Positions 1 through 9,589 of a DNA stretch of 64,000 nt are shown piece by piece. Location: positions 248,001 through 312,000 of the forward strand of contig NZ_AFRZ01000001.1 in assembly GCF_000242915.1 (NCBI RefSeq). Direction: 5' to 3'. Each line of letters starts with the position of its first letter. Positions within the stretch are counted from its first letter, which is position 1. The DNA comes from Sulfurimonas gotlandica GD1 (GTDB lineage Bacteria; Campylobacterota; Campylobacteria; Campylobacterales; Sulfurimonadaceae). Made by a program: the position numbers and the translations under genes. A model generated the notes under the pieces. It did not search any database and had not been told where the DNA came from. It saw only the letters and a program-made list of their open reading frames with translations.

Positions 1-2245
1 AAGATAATCAAATGATATTAGAATATATTACTCAACATAATGATTTAAGCATCATTCTCGACAAAATAGTTCATTTAGCAGAACATATGAACCCTAATTC
101 AAAATGTTCTATTTTAATACTCAACGATAGTAAAAAAACCTTTTAAGTGGTTCAGCTCAGTTTACCAGATTTTTATATGAAGCTATAAATGGTGTAGAGA
201 TGGAGAAAAGTTGGATCTTGCGGTAGTGCAACATTTAAACGAGAGAGAGTGATAGTTGAAGATATTGATACCCATGAAAACTGGCAACCTTATTTAGCCT
301 TAACACAAAAAGCAAATCTTCATGCATGTTGGTCTGAACCTATATTCTCTTCAAGTGATGAAATACTTGGAAGCTTCGCAATTTATAATGATCACATAAA
401 AAGGCCAACTGATTTTGAGTTAAAGCTTATTAGTTCCTATGCACACTTAGCTTCTGTAGCAATCGAAAAAGAGAACAATAATAAGTTGTTTAAAGAGAAA
501 GAACATCAAATATTAGAGCAGATAAAAAAATCTAACGATATTTTAGAAGATAGTTTACGTCTGACAAATAATATTATCGACACAGTGCCAGTAAGAATTT
601 TTTGGAAAGATATAAATGGTACTTATCTCGGTGCAAATAAACTTTTTCTAGAAGATGCAAAACTTAGTAGTAAAGATGAAATTATTGGAAAAAATGATTT
701 CCAAATGCCTTGGGGAGAAACCGAAGCGAAACTATATAGAGCTGATGATTTAGAGGTTATGAATAGTGATATCTCGAAAATAAACTTTGAAGAAAGTCAG
801 ACCAATGATAAAGGAGAAACTACTGTACTTTTAACTTCTAAAATAGCTTTGAAAAATGCTAATGAAGATATCATTGGAGTGTTTGGAAGCTATATGGATA
901 TCACAAAGCAGAGGAATACAGAAGATGAACTAAGAGAACAAAAAGTAATTCTAAGTCATCAAGCCCATCACGATGCACTAACAGGACTGCCAAATAGAGT
1001 ACTTTTTAATGACAGATTAGAACAAGCAATAGAGAAAGCTAAACGGAGCAACTCTAAGATAGCACTTCTTTTTATCGACCTAGATCACTTTAAAGAGATT
1101 AATGATTCGCTCGGTCATGATGTTGGTGATGAGATTTTAAAAACAGTAACGACAAGGTTAAACGAGTCTAAAAGAGATGAAGACACCTTAGCACGACTAG
1201 GTGGAGATGAGTTTACTATAATCCTAGAAGATTTACATCAAGTACAAGATAGCTCTTTAATAGCAAATAAAGTACTTGAGAGTTTATCTAAGTCTATGAA
1301 TGTTAATGACAATGTTTTATACGTATCAAGTAGTATAGGAATAAGTATTTATCCTGATGACGGAGTATCTACTAAAGACCTTCTAAAGTTTGCTGATTCT
1401 GCAATGTACAAAGCAAAAGATGAAGGAAGAAATAACTTTCAATACTATAACTCAACATTAACAGAACTCGCATTTGAAAGAGTTGTAATGGAAGCAAGTC
1501 TAAGAGCTGCTTTAAAAAATGAAGAGTTTATAGTTTATATCAAGCACAAGTCAATGGAGATACAGATACTATAATTGGAATGGAGGCACTTGTAAGATGG
1601 CAACATCCTACTATGGGTTTAGTCTCTCCTGCTAAATTCATTCCTCTGGCAGAATCAACAGGGCTAATAGTTGAGTTAGATAGATATGTTATGAAAACAG
1701 CTATGACTCAAATATCTAAGTGGTACGAAGAAGGATTAAATCCTGGAGTATTAGCAATGAATCTTGCTGTAAAACAACTTCAAAAAGAAGACTGTATTGA
1801 AGTATTTCAAGAGCTGGTAAAAGTGACACAATGTAGACCCGAATGGTTAGCACTAGAAGTGACAGAAGGTAAGATTATGACGCATCCTGAAAAAGCTATT
1901 GTCATCCTACAAAAGATTAGTGACTTAGGTATAGAGCTATCAGTGGATGATTTTGGAACAGGATATTCATCTTTAGCATACCTCAAAAGGTTACCAATAG
2001 ATAAACTAAAAATTGATCAAGCATTCATAAGAGACTTGCCAGATGATGAAGAAGATGCAGGCATTACTAAGGCTGTTATAGCACTTGCAAAAAGTTTAAA
2101 CCTCAAAGTTATTGCTGAAGGTGTTGAAACTCAAGTGCAAAGAGATTTTTTAGTTGAAAATGGATGTGAAAATATTCAAGGGTACTTTTACTCCAAGCCT
2201 ATACCTTCTGATGAGTTTGAAAATATACTTAGAAATGGGTTTTAA
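1..2245 (+). pseudogene. Decayed GAF-PAS-GGDEF-EAL cyclic-di-GMP protein
   Basis: This is a broken cyclic-di-GMP signalling gene that enters from the left edge. A GAF domain is recognisable (LPDFY, GSCGSATF, RVIVEDI, ACWSEPI) but is split over at least two frames between bases 130 and 240, with an in-frame TAA near 143. A PAS domain follows (about 540-920), then a GGDEF domain with an intact RLGGDEF motif near 1200. A one-base deletion near 1540 (TATATCAA where TATTATCAA is expected) separates it from the EAL domain, which starts with MEALVRWQHP at 1580 and runs to the natural stop at 2245. An intact version would act in the cytoplasm as a sensor making or degrading c-di-GMP. The number of separate lesions argues for decay, although a sequencing error could explain any one of them. 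Confidence 0.85.
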
Positions 2246-2368
2246 ATATTAAGCACTTCTGAGTGGAAAATCAAACTCTTACATGATTATGTGAGCTTAT
2301 AGAAAAAATAGCACATTATCTACTTAAGTTCAACAATCAGTAGGTTTTGGAGCATTTTTGAAAAATAC

Positions 2369-2545
2369 TTATTTATTTTCCTTTATATCATCCCAATATT
2401 TTCTAAGTTTTTCAGTGTAATAAATAGCAGCATCTTCTCTGGACATTCTTCGAGGTATTTTTATATTAAGTGGTTTTGATATCCAATTACCGTTTACAAG
2501 TTTCATATCATACTTAACAAGATAATAATATTCTCCATAAGTCAT
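2369..2545 (-). CDS. Small hypothetical protein, 58 aa
   Basis: This short frame runs from ATG to TAA without interruption and has a good ribosome binding site (AGAGGG, nine bases before the ATG). The product starts MTYGEYYYLVKYD, is rich in Tyr and Lys, and carries a basic stretch KIPRRMSREDA followed by a predicted helix ending in KYWDDIKENK. I do not recognise the family. It is flanked by two similar 20-odd-base stretches starting TTTTGGAGCAT (near 2345 and 2658), so it may have been carried in as a small unit. Its surroundings are gene debris, so it could itself be a fragment. Confidence 0.45.
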   Translation of the reverse strand: MTYGEYYYLVKYDMKLVNGNWISKPLNIKIPRRMSREDAAIYYTEKLRKYWDDIKENK

Positions 2546-2974
2546 AATATCAAACCCTCTATTTCAGTATTGTTAATTATATCAAAACTAGAATACGAAT
2601 ATTTTGTGATTTTCGATTTAAAGTAAAATTTTACCTTTTATTCTCTTTATGTGTACCTTTTGGAGCATGTTCAAAAATTCAACTCTATATGGAACAACTT
2701 CTCTGTTATTACAAATTGTTCCAAAAATAAGAGATACTGAGATAGAAGAAGTTCCTCATTCTGATACTCTCCAATTTATATAGATTATTTTGTAGTAATT
2801 ATAATATGTCTACTTTATAGGATGCCTCCTTTTGACATATGTAGGGGATATCCTAAAAAGTATACACAATGATAAAAGTGGACTTAATGAAAAATTAGGG
2901 GGTCTAAAAAGTACTTGAAAGTATGGTATATTGGTAGTAAACAAAGGTTTATTTATAAATGGCTGTAAAAAACT

Positions 2975-3085
2975 GTAAGAATATGTCCAAGTTGTCAAAA
3001 TAATAACACTAAAAAGATAGGAATAAGACGAGTTATTCAGAGATATAGATGTAATGACTGCAACAAAAAGTTTCAATTAAAAAGT
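2975..3085 (+). pseudogene. Transposase zinc-ribbon fragment
   Basis: Thirty-odd codons encode a zinc ribbon of the kind found at the N-terminus of IS transposases: CPSCQ, then YRCNDCNKKF about 20 residues later (four Cys in CxxC pairs). There is an in-frame stop just upstream (at 2963) and no catalytic domain downstream, so only a remnant is present. The reading frame continues straight into the universal-stress fragment that follows, which suggests a rearrangement joined the two. Confidence 0.6.
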
Positions 3086-3097
3086 ACAAAACTAAAG

Positions 3098-3274
3098 ATG
3101 GACGAGTTTTTAGATAATATAGAGGATATGGAAATAGAATTAATTCGATGTGATATTTCAATTAATGAGGATCTTTTAAACTATATAGAAAAAGATAATG
3201 CCAATCTACTTGTATTAGGTTCTAAGGGAATAAATAATTTGAACTCATTTATTTTTAGAAGTAAAAAGAGTTAA
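3098..3274 (+). pseudogene. Universal stress protein C-terminal fragment
   Basis: Fifty-eight codons starting MDEFLDNIEDMEIEL match the C-terminal part of a UspA-type domain: a LLNYIEKDNANLLVLGSKG segment equivalent to the ATP-binding loop region, then a short tail to TAA. The rest of a Usp domain is missing and the segment is in frame with the upstream zinc-ribbon remnant. It resembles the end of the intact Usp protein at 6677-7546 (DLIVLGSTGSD), so it may be a relic of a related copy. It sits only 36 bases before the P-type ATPase start. Confidence 0.55.
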
Positions 3275-3310
3275 GGAATAATTCAAACGCTACTAATAAA
3301 AGGAAAAATA

Positions 3311-6022
3311 ATGAGTAATGATACATATGAAAACTGGCATAGTAGAAATGAACTAGATATAGTGAAGGTTCTTGTCTCAAATACAGAAAGTGGACTAGAG
3401 AGAGCTGAAGTAGAAAAAAGACGTGAAAAATATGGTAAAAATACTTTAACTGTAAAAAAGACAATATCTCCACTAGTACGCTTTTTAGTTCAATTTCACC
3501 AAGCACTTGTTTATATATTACTAGTGGCTATAGGGGTAAAGTTATACCTAGGTGCTTATGTAGATGCTAGTGTGATTTTTGGTGTAGTTTTGCTCAATGC
3601 CATTATAGGGTTTGCTCAAGAAAGTAAAGCACTTAATGCGCTAGCGGCTCTTTCACAGGCTTTGTTAACTACAAGCACTGTTCTGCGTTCAGGAGAAAAA
3701 CAACAAATAAATGCAAAAGAACTTGTTGTAGGAGACATCGTACTATTACAGTCTGGTGATAAAGTACCAGCTGATATACGTCTGCTCTCTTCGCGGGAAC
3801 TACAGATAGACGAATCTGCTTTAACGGGTGAATCAACCTCCGTTGCAAAGATGGAAATTCCACTAAAAAAAGAGACTTCACTTGCTGACCGTAGTAATAT
3901 GCTGTACTCATCTACATTAGTAACCTATGGTATGGGAACCGGTATTGTTGTTGAAATCGGAGACAATACTGAAATAGGTCATATTTCAAAACTACTCAAT
4001 AACACACAAGTCCTTACTACGCCTTTAACTCGAAAAATATCTAAATTTAGCCACATCTTATTATTGGTAATTCTTGGGTTGGCCACATTAACATTTTTGA
4101 TAGGTCTTTGGCATGGTAACTCATGGGAGAGTCTCTTTATGGCATCTGTCGCTTTATCCGTTGCTATGATACCAGAGGGATTACCTGCAGTTATGACAAT
4201 TATTTTAGCGATAGGCGTTTCGCGAATGTCTAAACAAAATACTATTATTCGCCATCTTCCAGCGGTGGAAACTTTGGGAAGCACTACAATTATTTGTTCA
4301 GATAAAACAGGAACTTTGACTCGCAATGAAATGACGGTACAAGAGCTTTTCACCGCAAATGAAAATTTTGAAATAAGTGGAATTGGATATATACCAGATG
4401 GAGAAATTAGACAACTAAACAATAAATGCGAGGTAAGCAAAAAGCCCACTCTATTAGAACTACTAAAAGCTGGTCTATTATGTAATGACTCTATGCTAAA
4501 AGGGAGCGAAAAATCATGGACGATAGAGGGAGATCCCACAGAGGGTGCATTACTAGTTTCAGCTAAAAAAGCATATATAGATTTTGATCTTCTTTACACT
4601 CAAATGCCAAGAGTTGACACCATCCCTTTTGAATCACAATACCAGTATATGGCGACTCTACATTTTGACAAAAAAATGAATCAACACATAGTATATTTAA
4701 AGGGTTCAGTAGAGAGTGTTTTAGAGCGTTGTAGCACTTATTTGGATATAAATGGCAATCCAGTTCCTATTATAAATGAAGAAATCCATATTCAAGTCCA
4801 ATCTATGGCAAAAAAAGGGTTGAGAGTATTGGCTTTTGCCAAACTTATCACACAGAGCAATATTCAAAGTCTTAGTCATGACAATGTAGCTCATGGATTA
4901 GAGTTTATTGGACTTCAAGGGATGATTGATCCACCAAGAGAAGAAGCAATTCGTTCAATTGAAGCATGCAAAACTGCGGGGATACAAGTAAAAATGATTA
5001 CAGGAGACCATGTAATAACGGCTACGGCAATTGCTACAAAAATGGGTTTAATTCAATCTGTAATGAAAAACGAAGAAACTGTTGCAATTACAGGCAAAGA
5101 GCTTGAAGTTCTAAACAAAGATGAGTTGATTCAAGCTTCAAAGAGTGCATCCGTTTTTGCTAGAGTTACGCCTGAACAAAAGTTACGGATTGTAGAAGCC
5201 CTTCAAGCGGATGGTGAAATTGTTGCAATGACGGGAGATGGTGTAAATGACGCACCAGCCGTTCGTAAGGCAAATATTGGAATTGCCATGGGAATTACCG
5301 GTACCGAAGTCGCTAAAGAAGCTGCAGACATGGTACTAACAGATGACAATTTTGCTTCAATTGAAGCAGCGGTTGAAGAAGGGCGTGGCGTATTAGATAA
5401 TATTATAAAATTTCTTGGTTTTATACTAGCAACCAACTTTGGCGAAGGGCTTGTTATTATAGTTGCTATTTTAGTTAATGAGACACTGCCTATCCTACCC
5501 GTTCAAGCACTATGGATAAATATGACAGCTTCTATTTTTCTTGGTTTAACTCTAGCATTTGAGCCACGAGAACCAGGACTAATGCAAAAACAGCCACGCT
5601 TACCTTCCTTGCCATTACTTAATGGGGAAATGATTTTCCGTATTTTTTTAGTGGGCTTAATGTTACTTGGAGGCTCTTTTGGTTTATTTGAATTAGCGCT
5701 CAATCGAGGAGCTAGTTTAGAGGAAGCTCGAACAATAGCAGTTAATGTATTTGCGGTTGGAGAGTCTTTTTATTTATTAAACTCTCGCTCCTTACGCTTT
5801 TCTATATTTAAATTAGGGATATTTACCAATATGTGGATTTGGGGTGGTGTTTTGGCTATGATAACTGCTTCCATAGCACTTACATATCTACCTATTATGA
5901 ATCAGATGTTTCATACGGCACCTATTGGACTAAATGATTGGTTACATATTTTTGGGGTTGGACTTATAATTTATAGTGTAGTTTCTATTGAAAAAATCAT
6001 TCGTCAAAGGCTTAAGCACTAG
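3311..6022 (+). CDS. Cation-transporting P-type ATPase (P2 type)
   Basis: This is a 903-residue inner-membrane pump that couples ATP hydrolysis to cation export or uptake. Visible signatures are the N-terminal cation-ATPase domain, the actuator motif TGES near residue 171, the membrane motif PEGLP at 288-292, the phosphorylation site DKTGTLT at Asp331, and the hinge MTGDGVND near residue 640. Hydrophobic segments form the usual four plus six arrangement. PEGLP and the length place it with P2-type (Ca2+/Na+/K+-like) pumps rather than the Cu/Zn P1B group, since no CPC or metal-binding head is present. The precise ion cannot be read from sequence. The start has an AAAGGA site seven bases upstream. 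It is intact although surrounded by pseudogenes. PsiE and UspA genes follow on the opposite strand, suggesting a stress-related neighbourhood. Confidence 0.9.
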   Translation: MSNDTYENWHSRNELDIVKVLVSNTESGLERAEVEKRREKYGKNTLTVKKTISPLVRFLVQFHQALVYILLVAIGVKLYLGAYVDASVIFGVVLLNAIIGFAQESKALNALAALSQALLTTSTVLRSGEKQQINAKELVVGDIVLLQSGDKVPADIRLLSSRELQIDESALTGESTSVAKMEIPLKKETSLADRSNMLYSSTLVTYGMGTGIVVEIGDNTEIGHISKLLNNTQVLTTPLTRKISKFSHILLLVILGLATLTFLIGLWHGNSWESLFMASVALSVAMIPEGLPAVMTIILAIGVSRMSKQNTIIRHLPAVETLGSTTIICSDKTGTLTRNEMTVQELFTANENFEISGIGYIPDGEIRQLNNKCEVSKKPTLLELLKAGLLCNDSMLKGSEKSWTIEGDPTEGALLVSAKKAYIDFDLLYTQMPRVDTIPFESQYQYMATLHFDKKMNQHIVYLKGSVESVLERCSTYLDINGNPVPIINEEIHIQVQSMAKKGLRVLAFAKLITQSNIQSLSHDNVAHGLEFIGLQGMIDPPREEAIRSIEACKTAGIQVKMITGDHVITATAIATKMGLIQSVMKNEETVAITGKELEVLNKDELIQASKSASVFARVTPEQKLRIVEALQADGEIVAMTGDGVNDAPAVRKANIGIAMGITGTEVAKEAADMVLTDDNFASIEAAVEEGRGVLDNIIKFLGFILATNFGEGLVIIVAILVNETLPILPVQALWINMTASIFLGLTLAFEPREPGLMQKQPRLPSLPLLNGEMIFRIFLVGLMLLGGSFGLFELALNRGASLEEARTIAVNVFAVGESFYLLNSRSLRFSIFKLGIFTNMWIWGGVLAMITASIALTYLPIMNQMFHTAPIGLNDWLHIFGVGLIIYSVVSIEKIIRQRLKH

Positions 6023-6164
6023 CCATTAAGTGATTCTTGTTAATACACGGTTAAAGTTCAATTAAAATGATGTTTATCTAAGGACTCTATACTTTTATTA
6101 TGCCAGTTTTTTAATGGTGAGATCGGTATATCCGATTGAATATTCATCTACTTATCCTCTTTAC

Positions 6165-6650
6165 TCAATGTGTATTAGTAGAACCTTTTCTTTCATCTAT
6201 CATATTTTCTTTATGATGTTTCCCTATAAGATAATAAGTAATACCAAGTGCTAAAACTACTGCAGCCGTAGCAAAAATATACATAGGAGTTATAGTATTG
6301 AAATCTATTATAATTACTTTTCTAGCAATTGCCATTAAGGCCGTTGCGACTACCAATTTAATGGGTATTACATCTGTTCTTAGATACATAACAATATTTT
6401 GATAAATTTCTATAGCTATAAGTACAGCAAGAAAAGCTGCAAAGGTTTTAAATATGTCTGATATACTAAGTAACATAAATGGTGGAGCCATTAGATTTTG
6501 ATAAAGTACATATACAACATCACCTACACCCCAAAATATTACAAGCACCATTAATATTGCTAATACTTTTACAGCTATCTTTATTGTTTTATGTAAAAAT
6601 GCGATTAAAGCATCTTCATGCTCTGTCGGGAGTTCGTCATGAATATTCAT
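6165..6650 (-). CDS. PsiE-like membrane protein
   Basis: This 161-residue protein has four hydrophobic segments (about residues 27-50, 58-80, 95-115 and 122-145). The layout and the motif block IEIYQNIVMYLR followed by ATALMAIARKVIIID match the phosphate-starvation-inducible PsiE family, whose biochemical function is unknown. The N-terminus MNIHDELPTEHEDALI is cytosolic and acidic. It lies 26 bases downstream of the universal-stress gene on the same strand, so the two probably form an operon. The assignment to PsiE is by pattern and fairly secure; regulation by phosphate is not shown by the sequence. Confidence 0.75.
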   Translation of the reverse strand: MNIHDELPTEHEDALIAFLHKTIKIAVKVLAILMVLVIFWGVGDVVYVLYQNLMAPPFMLLSISDIFKTFAAFLAVLIAIEIYQNIVMYLRTDVIPIKLVVATALMAIARKVIIIDFNTITPMYIFATAAVVLALGITYYLIGKHHKENMIDERKGSTNTH

Positions 6651-6676
6651 TATATTTCCTTGTTAAATTATTTATC

Positions 6677-7546
6677 TTACTCTTGATTCAGGGGAATGTA
6701 AATTAACACATCTGTGAGAGTGTTTCTAAGTAGATAAGAAGCAGTAGAACTAAGAAATGAACCTGCAATGTCAGATCCAGTAGAACCAAGAACAATAAGG
6801 TCACTTTCTTTATTTTGAATATACTCAAACAAACTCTTATTAATAGATGAAGAACTTTTAATCATATCTATATGCTTAATTCCTACATCTTGTTTAAATA
6901 TATCTGCATGTGACCGACCTAAGAAGTCTGGGTACTCTTCTTCCTTATTTGACTTGAGTGTATAAAATTCCATTGTAAAATCATCTAAACTTTTATAAGC
7001 ATGTATAAGTGTAATAGGAGAAGATCTAAATGCTATTTGTGTGAAGAGAACACTTTTTTTAGAAGAACTCGAGAAGTCTGTTGGTGCTAAAATATTTTTG
7101 TAAGCTCCTTGAAAACTATTTTTAATTACTAAAACAGGACGCCCACTCTCCTCTGCAATTTTTTGTACAGTAGATCCAAGATAGTAGTCCTCAATTTTTG
7201 CTTTTGAATGTGAACCAATAATAATCAAATCAGCATGAATTTTTTCGGCCATATACATAACCTGCTCGGAAGCATCCCCTATAGTGATATTTACAATATA
7301 TTCAACAGATTTATATTCATTTAGTGCATTTAGTTTATGGACTATCTTTTTTTTGATAGCATCTTTGTCAATTTTCTTTCCTAAAAATTCTGAGGTTATT
7401 TCTATATCCATTAGTGGTATATCAATAGTATGTATGAAGTGTAGTTGTGCATTTGTTTCTTTTGCAGTTAACATAGCTCTTTTCATAACTTCATCATCTA
7501 AAATGGACATGTTGATTGCAGCAAGTATAATATGTAGTTTCCTCAT
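6677..7546 (-). CDS. Tandem universal stress protein
   Basis: This 289-residue cytosolic protein holds two UspA domains in tandem. The first (about 1-140) starts MRKLHIILAAINMS and ends with the nucleotide-binding pattern IIIGSHSKAKIEDYYLGSTV. The second (about 147-285) starts YKNILAPTDFSSSSKKSV and ends LIVLGSTGSDIAGSFLSSTA. Both keep the Gly-x2-Gly-x9-Gly-(Ser/Thr) style loop, so ATP or AMP binding is likely. Proteins of this type help survival under starvation or oxidative stress, often next to transporters. It is the first gene of a probable two-gene unit with the PsiE-like gene. Confidence 0.88.
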   Translation of the reverse strand: MRKLHIILAAINMSILDDEVMKRAMLTAKETNAQLHFIHTIDIPLMDIEITSEFLGKKIDKDAIKKKIVHKLNALNEYKSVEYIVNITIGDASEQVMYMAEKIHADLIIIGSHSKAKIEDYYLGSTVQKIAEESGRPVLVIKNSFQGAYKNILAPTDFSSSSKKSVLFTQIAFRSSPITLIHAYKSLDDFTMEFYTLKSNKEEEYPDFLGRSHADIFKQDVGIKHIDMIKSSSSINKSLFEYIQNKESDLIVLGSTGSDIAGSFLSSTASYLLRNTLTDVLIYIPLNQE

Positions 7547-7628
7547 AATTTCTCCTCTAGTTAGTAATAACTTTAACTATTTTAACATATTTTGTATGCT
7601 AATTTGACTATTTAGAATAATTCCATAA

Positions 7629-7691
7629 CTATGGTTTTAAAACTTCTGGAATATCGATAGTTCCATCTTTGTTTTGATTATTTTCCATGAT
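7629..7691 (-). pseudogene. Probable seryl-tRNA synthetase C-terminal fragment
   Basis: Twenty codons read MENNQNKDGTIDIPEVLKP and then TAG. The pattern NxQxxDGxIxIPEVLxP is typical of the extreme C-terminus of seryl-tRNA synthetase, with the stop falling where a Tyr codon is expected. The fragment abuts a lone IS3-type terminal repeat (7692-7728), so it is most likely debris from a transposition or recombination event. The call rests on one short motif. Confidence 0.45.
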
Positions 7692-7728
7692 TGGAATGTC
7701 CTTTACAAACTAGACAGTTACTAAAACT
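7692..7728. repeat. Solo IS3-type terminal repeat
   Basis: About 33 of 39 bases starting TGGAATGTCC at 7692 match the right terminus of the IS3-family element at 29942-31235 read on its complementary strand, including the block AAACTAGACA and GTTACTAAAA. No transposase is attached, so this is an orphan end left by a related element. It separates the serS-like tail from the small membrane protein gene at 7730. Confidence 0.65.
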
Positions 7729-7729
7729 G

Positions 7730-7915
7730 TTATATTTGGCAATCTTTAGCTTTAGGATAGAAATACGCAGCACCACCATAGGTGACTGCAAACACTACAA
7801 GGCTTATTATAGAGTTGCTAGTAAATAATTGTGTAATAGTTACTGCAACTGCTGCTAATAAAAATATGATAACGAACTTGATTATAAATCCATAGGGTGT
7901 GCATTGTCCTAGCAT
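7730..7915 (-). CDS. Small two-helix membrane protein, 61 aa
   Basis: The 61-residue product has two hydrophobic stretches, about residues 10-28 (FIIKFVIIFLLAAVAVTI) and 33-52 (SIISLVVFAVTYGGAAYF), and a short polar tail KAKDCQI. The start ATG has a good AGAGG site five bases upstream. I do not recognise a family. Its stop lies next to the orphan IS end, so the C-terminus may have been altered by that event. It stands alone between IS debris. Confidence 0.5.
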   Translation of the reverse strand: MLGQCTPYGFIIKFVIIFLLAAVAVTITQLFTSNSIISLVVFAVTYGGAAYFYPKAKDCQI

Positions 7916-8001
7916 TTAAACCTCTTATATGTTTTTGAGAAGTATAGCAGTATATTGTTAAGCAAATAGCTGTATTAATGGAAAATGTAAGCTCCATAAA
8001 C

Positions 8002-9058
8002 AGTAGTGTAAATAACTCTGCGTATATCTTCTGGATATTTAAAATACACAGAAAGGTTCTCCCATTTATTACGCCATGATTTAATAACTATAGGATATTT
8101 AGAGCCCCATTTTTCTTCAAGTCTATCTAATTCAACTTCAGCAGCTCCTTTAAAGATAGCCCGATAAACAAGTTTGAGATCCTTCATAAACTCTTTTTGA
8201 TTTTTAGAAGCGACATATCGTATGGAATTTCTGATTTAATGTACAATGCATAGTTGAACTTCTGTTTTTGGAAAAATAGCTTTAATAGCTTCAGGAAAGC
8301 CTTTTAAACCATCAACTGATGCTATGAGTATATCTTGTATTCCTCGATTATTTAAGTCTGTTAAAACTTGTAACCAAAAGTTAGCACCTTCATTTTCAGA
8401 TAGGTATAACCCCAGTATCTCTTTTTTACCACTTAGTCCTACCCAGAGTATGGTATATACTGCTTTAGAGATATACTTCCCACTCTCTTTAATTTTATAG
8501 TGGATGGCATCAAGCCACACAAATGGATATATACTTTCAAGTGGACGTTGTTACCACTCTATAATTTTATACCCTCAAGGGGCACCTCGTCTGTTATAGA
8601 GCTGATTGTCGCTTTAGAAAACTCTACACCGTACATTTCATCAATATGTTCAGATATTTGACTATAGCTATTGCCTAAAGCATATAATGATAATATCTTC
8701 TGCTCTAATTGTTCTGATATATGAGTCTGATGTTTTTTTACTATCTCAGGTTCAAATGAACTATTCCTATCACGTGGTACATCTAAATCAAATGTACCGA
8801 CACTACTTTTCATAGTCTTTGAAGATTTACCGTTTTTACGATTATTAATCTCTGTAGATAAATGAGATTCAATTTCAGCTTCGAGAACTGCTTCAGTAAG
8901 TTGTTTAATCAGTGGAGCAAGCACTCCATCTTTGCCATCAATTCTGGCACCTTTTTTTATGAGTTAAAGTGCCTCGTCCATATTGAACTGTTGTTTCATA
9001 AGTCATTCCTTTAGAATTTAATATTCTATCGGTCTGACACAAAGTTTTGAACACTTCC
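8002..9058 (-). mobile_element. IS256-family insertion sequence remnant
   Basis: On the minus strand the frame from 8999 encodes an IS256-type transposase: MKQQFNMDEAL, IDGKDGVLAPLIKQLTEA, LDVPRDRNSSFEPEIVKK, then WLDAIHYK (first catalytic Asp) and SVDGLKGFPEAI (second). It is dead. There is an in-frame TAA after DEAL, a frameshift near 8565, a TAA in EW*QRPLES, another TAA in LCIVH*IRNS, and the protein is cut after RRVIYTT at 8002, losing the catalytic Glu and the right end. The left terminal repeat is probably GGTCTGACACAAAGTTTTGA and following bases, 9031-9058. The element lies in the 3' part of a serine recombinase gene. Two of the stops fall where the family usually has Gln (CAA to TAA). 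Confidence 0.85.
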
Positions 9059-9075
9059 TAATTAGTGTAGCCAGA

Positions 9076-9585
9076 TCACTCTAATATTTCTAAGTTATAA
9101 GGATCCAAAACTCTCACTTTTGCTTTTGCACCTTTTGGTCTCCCCAGAATTTTTCCAGATGCTTTTGCCGCAGCTAAACCCTGTTTAGTACGTTCACTTA
9201 TAATTTCACGTTCCGTCTGAGCGAAGTACCCATATATCGATAATAACAGCGATGATAAAGCATTATTTTGATTCATGGATAGTTCTGGTTGATTTACAAA
9301 AATCAGTTTAATGCCGGTACTGCTGAATCTCTCAATTAGATTTAAAATCTCAAGCATATTACGACCTAAGCGACTAAGCTCTGTACAGATTAATGTATCA
9401 CCTGCGTTTAACTTTTTAAACAGATCATCAATTAATCTTTTTTTTGTATCATCTTTTGACGAAACTTCAATTTCTGCAAAATCATCAATAATTAGTTTTT
9501 GCTGTTGAGCATATGTTAGTATCTTATGCTTTTAGTTCTCAAGGTTTTGTTTATCTGTAGAGACTCTTATATATCCTAGTATCAT
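9076..9585 (-). pseudogene. Serine recombinase (resolvase/invertase), broken
   Basis: The minus-strand frame from the ATG at 9585 starts MILGYIRVSTDKQNLEN with the catalytic Ser of the resolvase family, then meets an in-frame TAA where Gln is expected. The same frame continues through LICTELSRLGRNMLEI and AQTEREIISERTKQGLAAA to GRPKGAKAKV, the start of the DNA-binding domain. It ends prematurely at 9076, where about 20 residues of the helix-turn-helix should follow. The IS256 remnant begins about 18 bases further on, so the IS insertion probably removed the C-terminus. An intact protein would catalyse site-specific inversion or resolution. Confidence 0.8.
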
Positions 9586-9589
9586 TTAT

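Noticed and set aside
3979-4539. Long minus-strand frame inside the P-type ATPase
   Set aside because: It lies opposite a gene with complete family motifs and shows no domain of its own.
8002-9585. TAA read as glutamine (genetic code change)
   Set aside because: Many intact genes in the window end in TAA, and the affected genes also carry a frameshift and truncations, so decay explains the stops.
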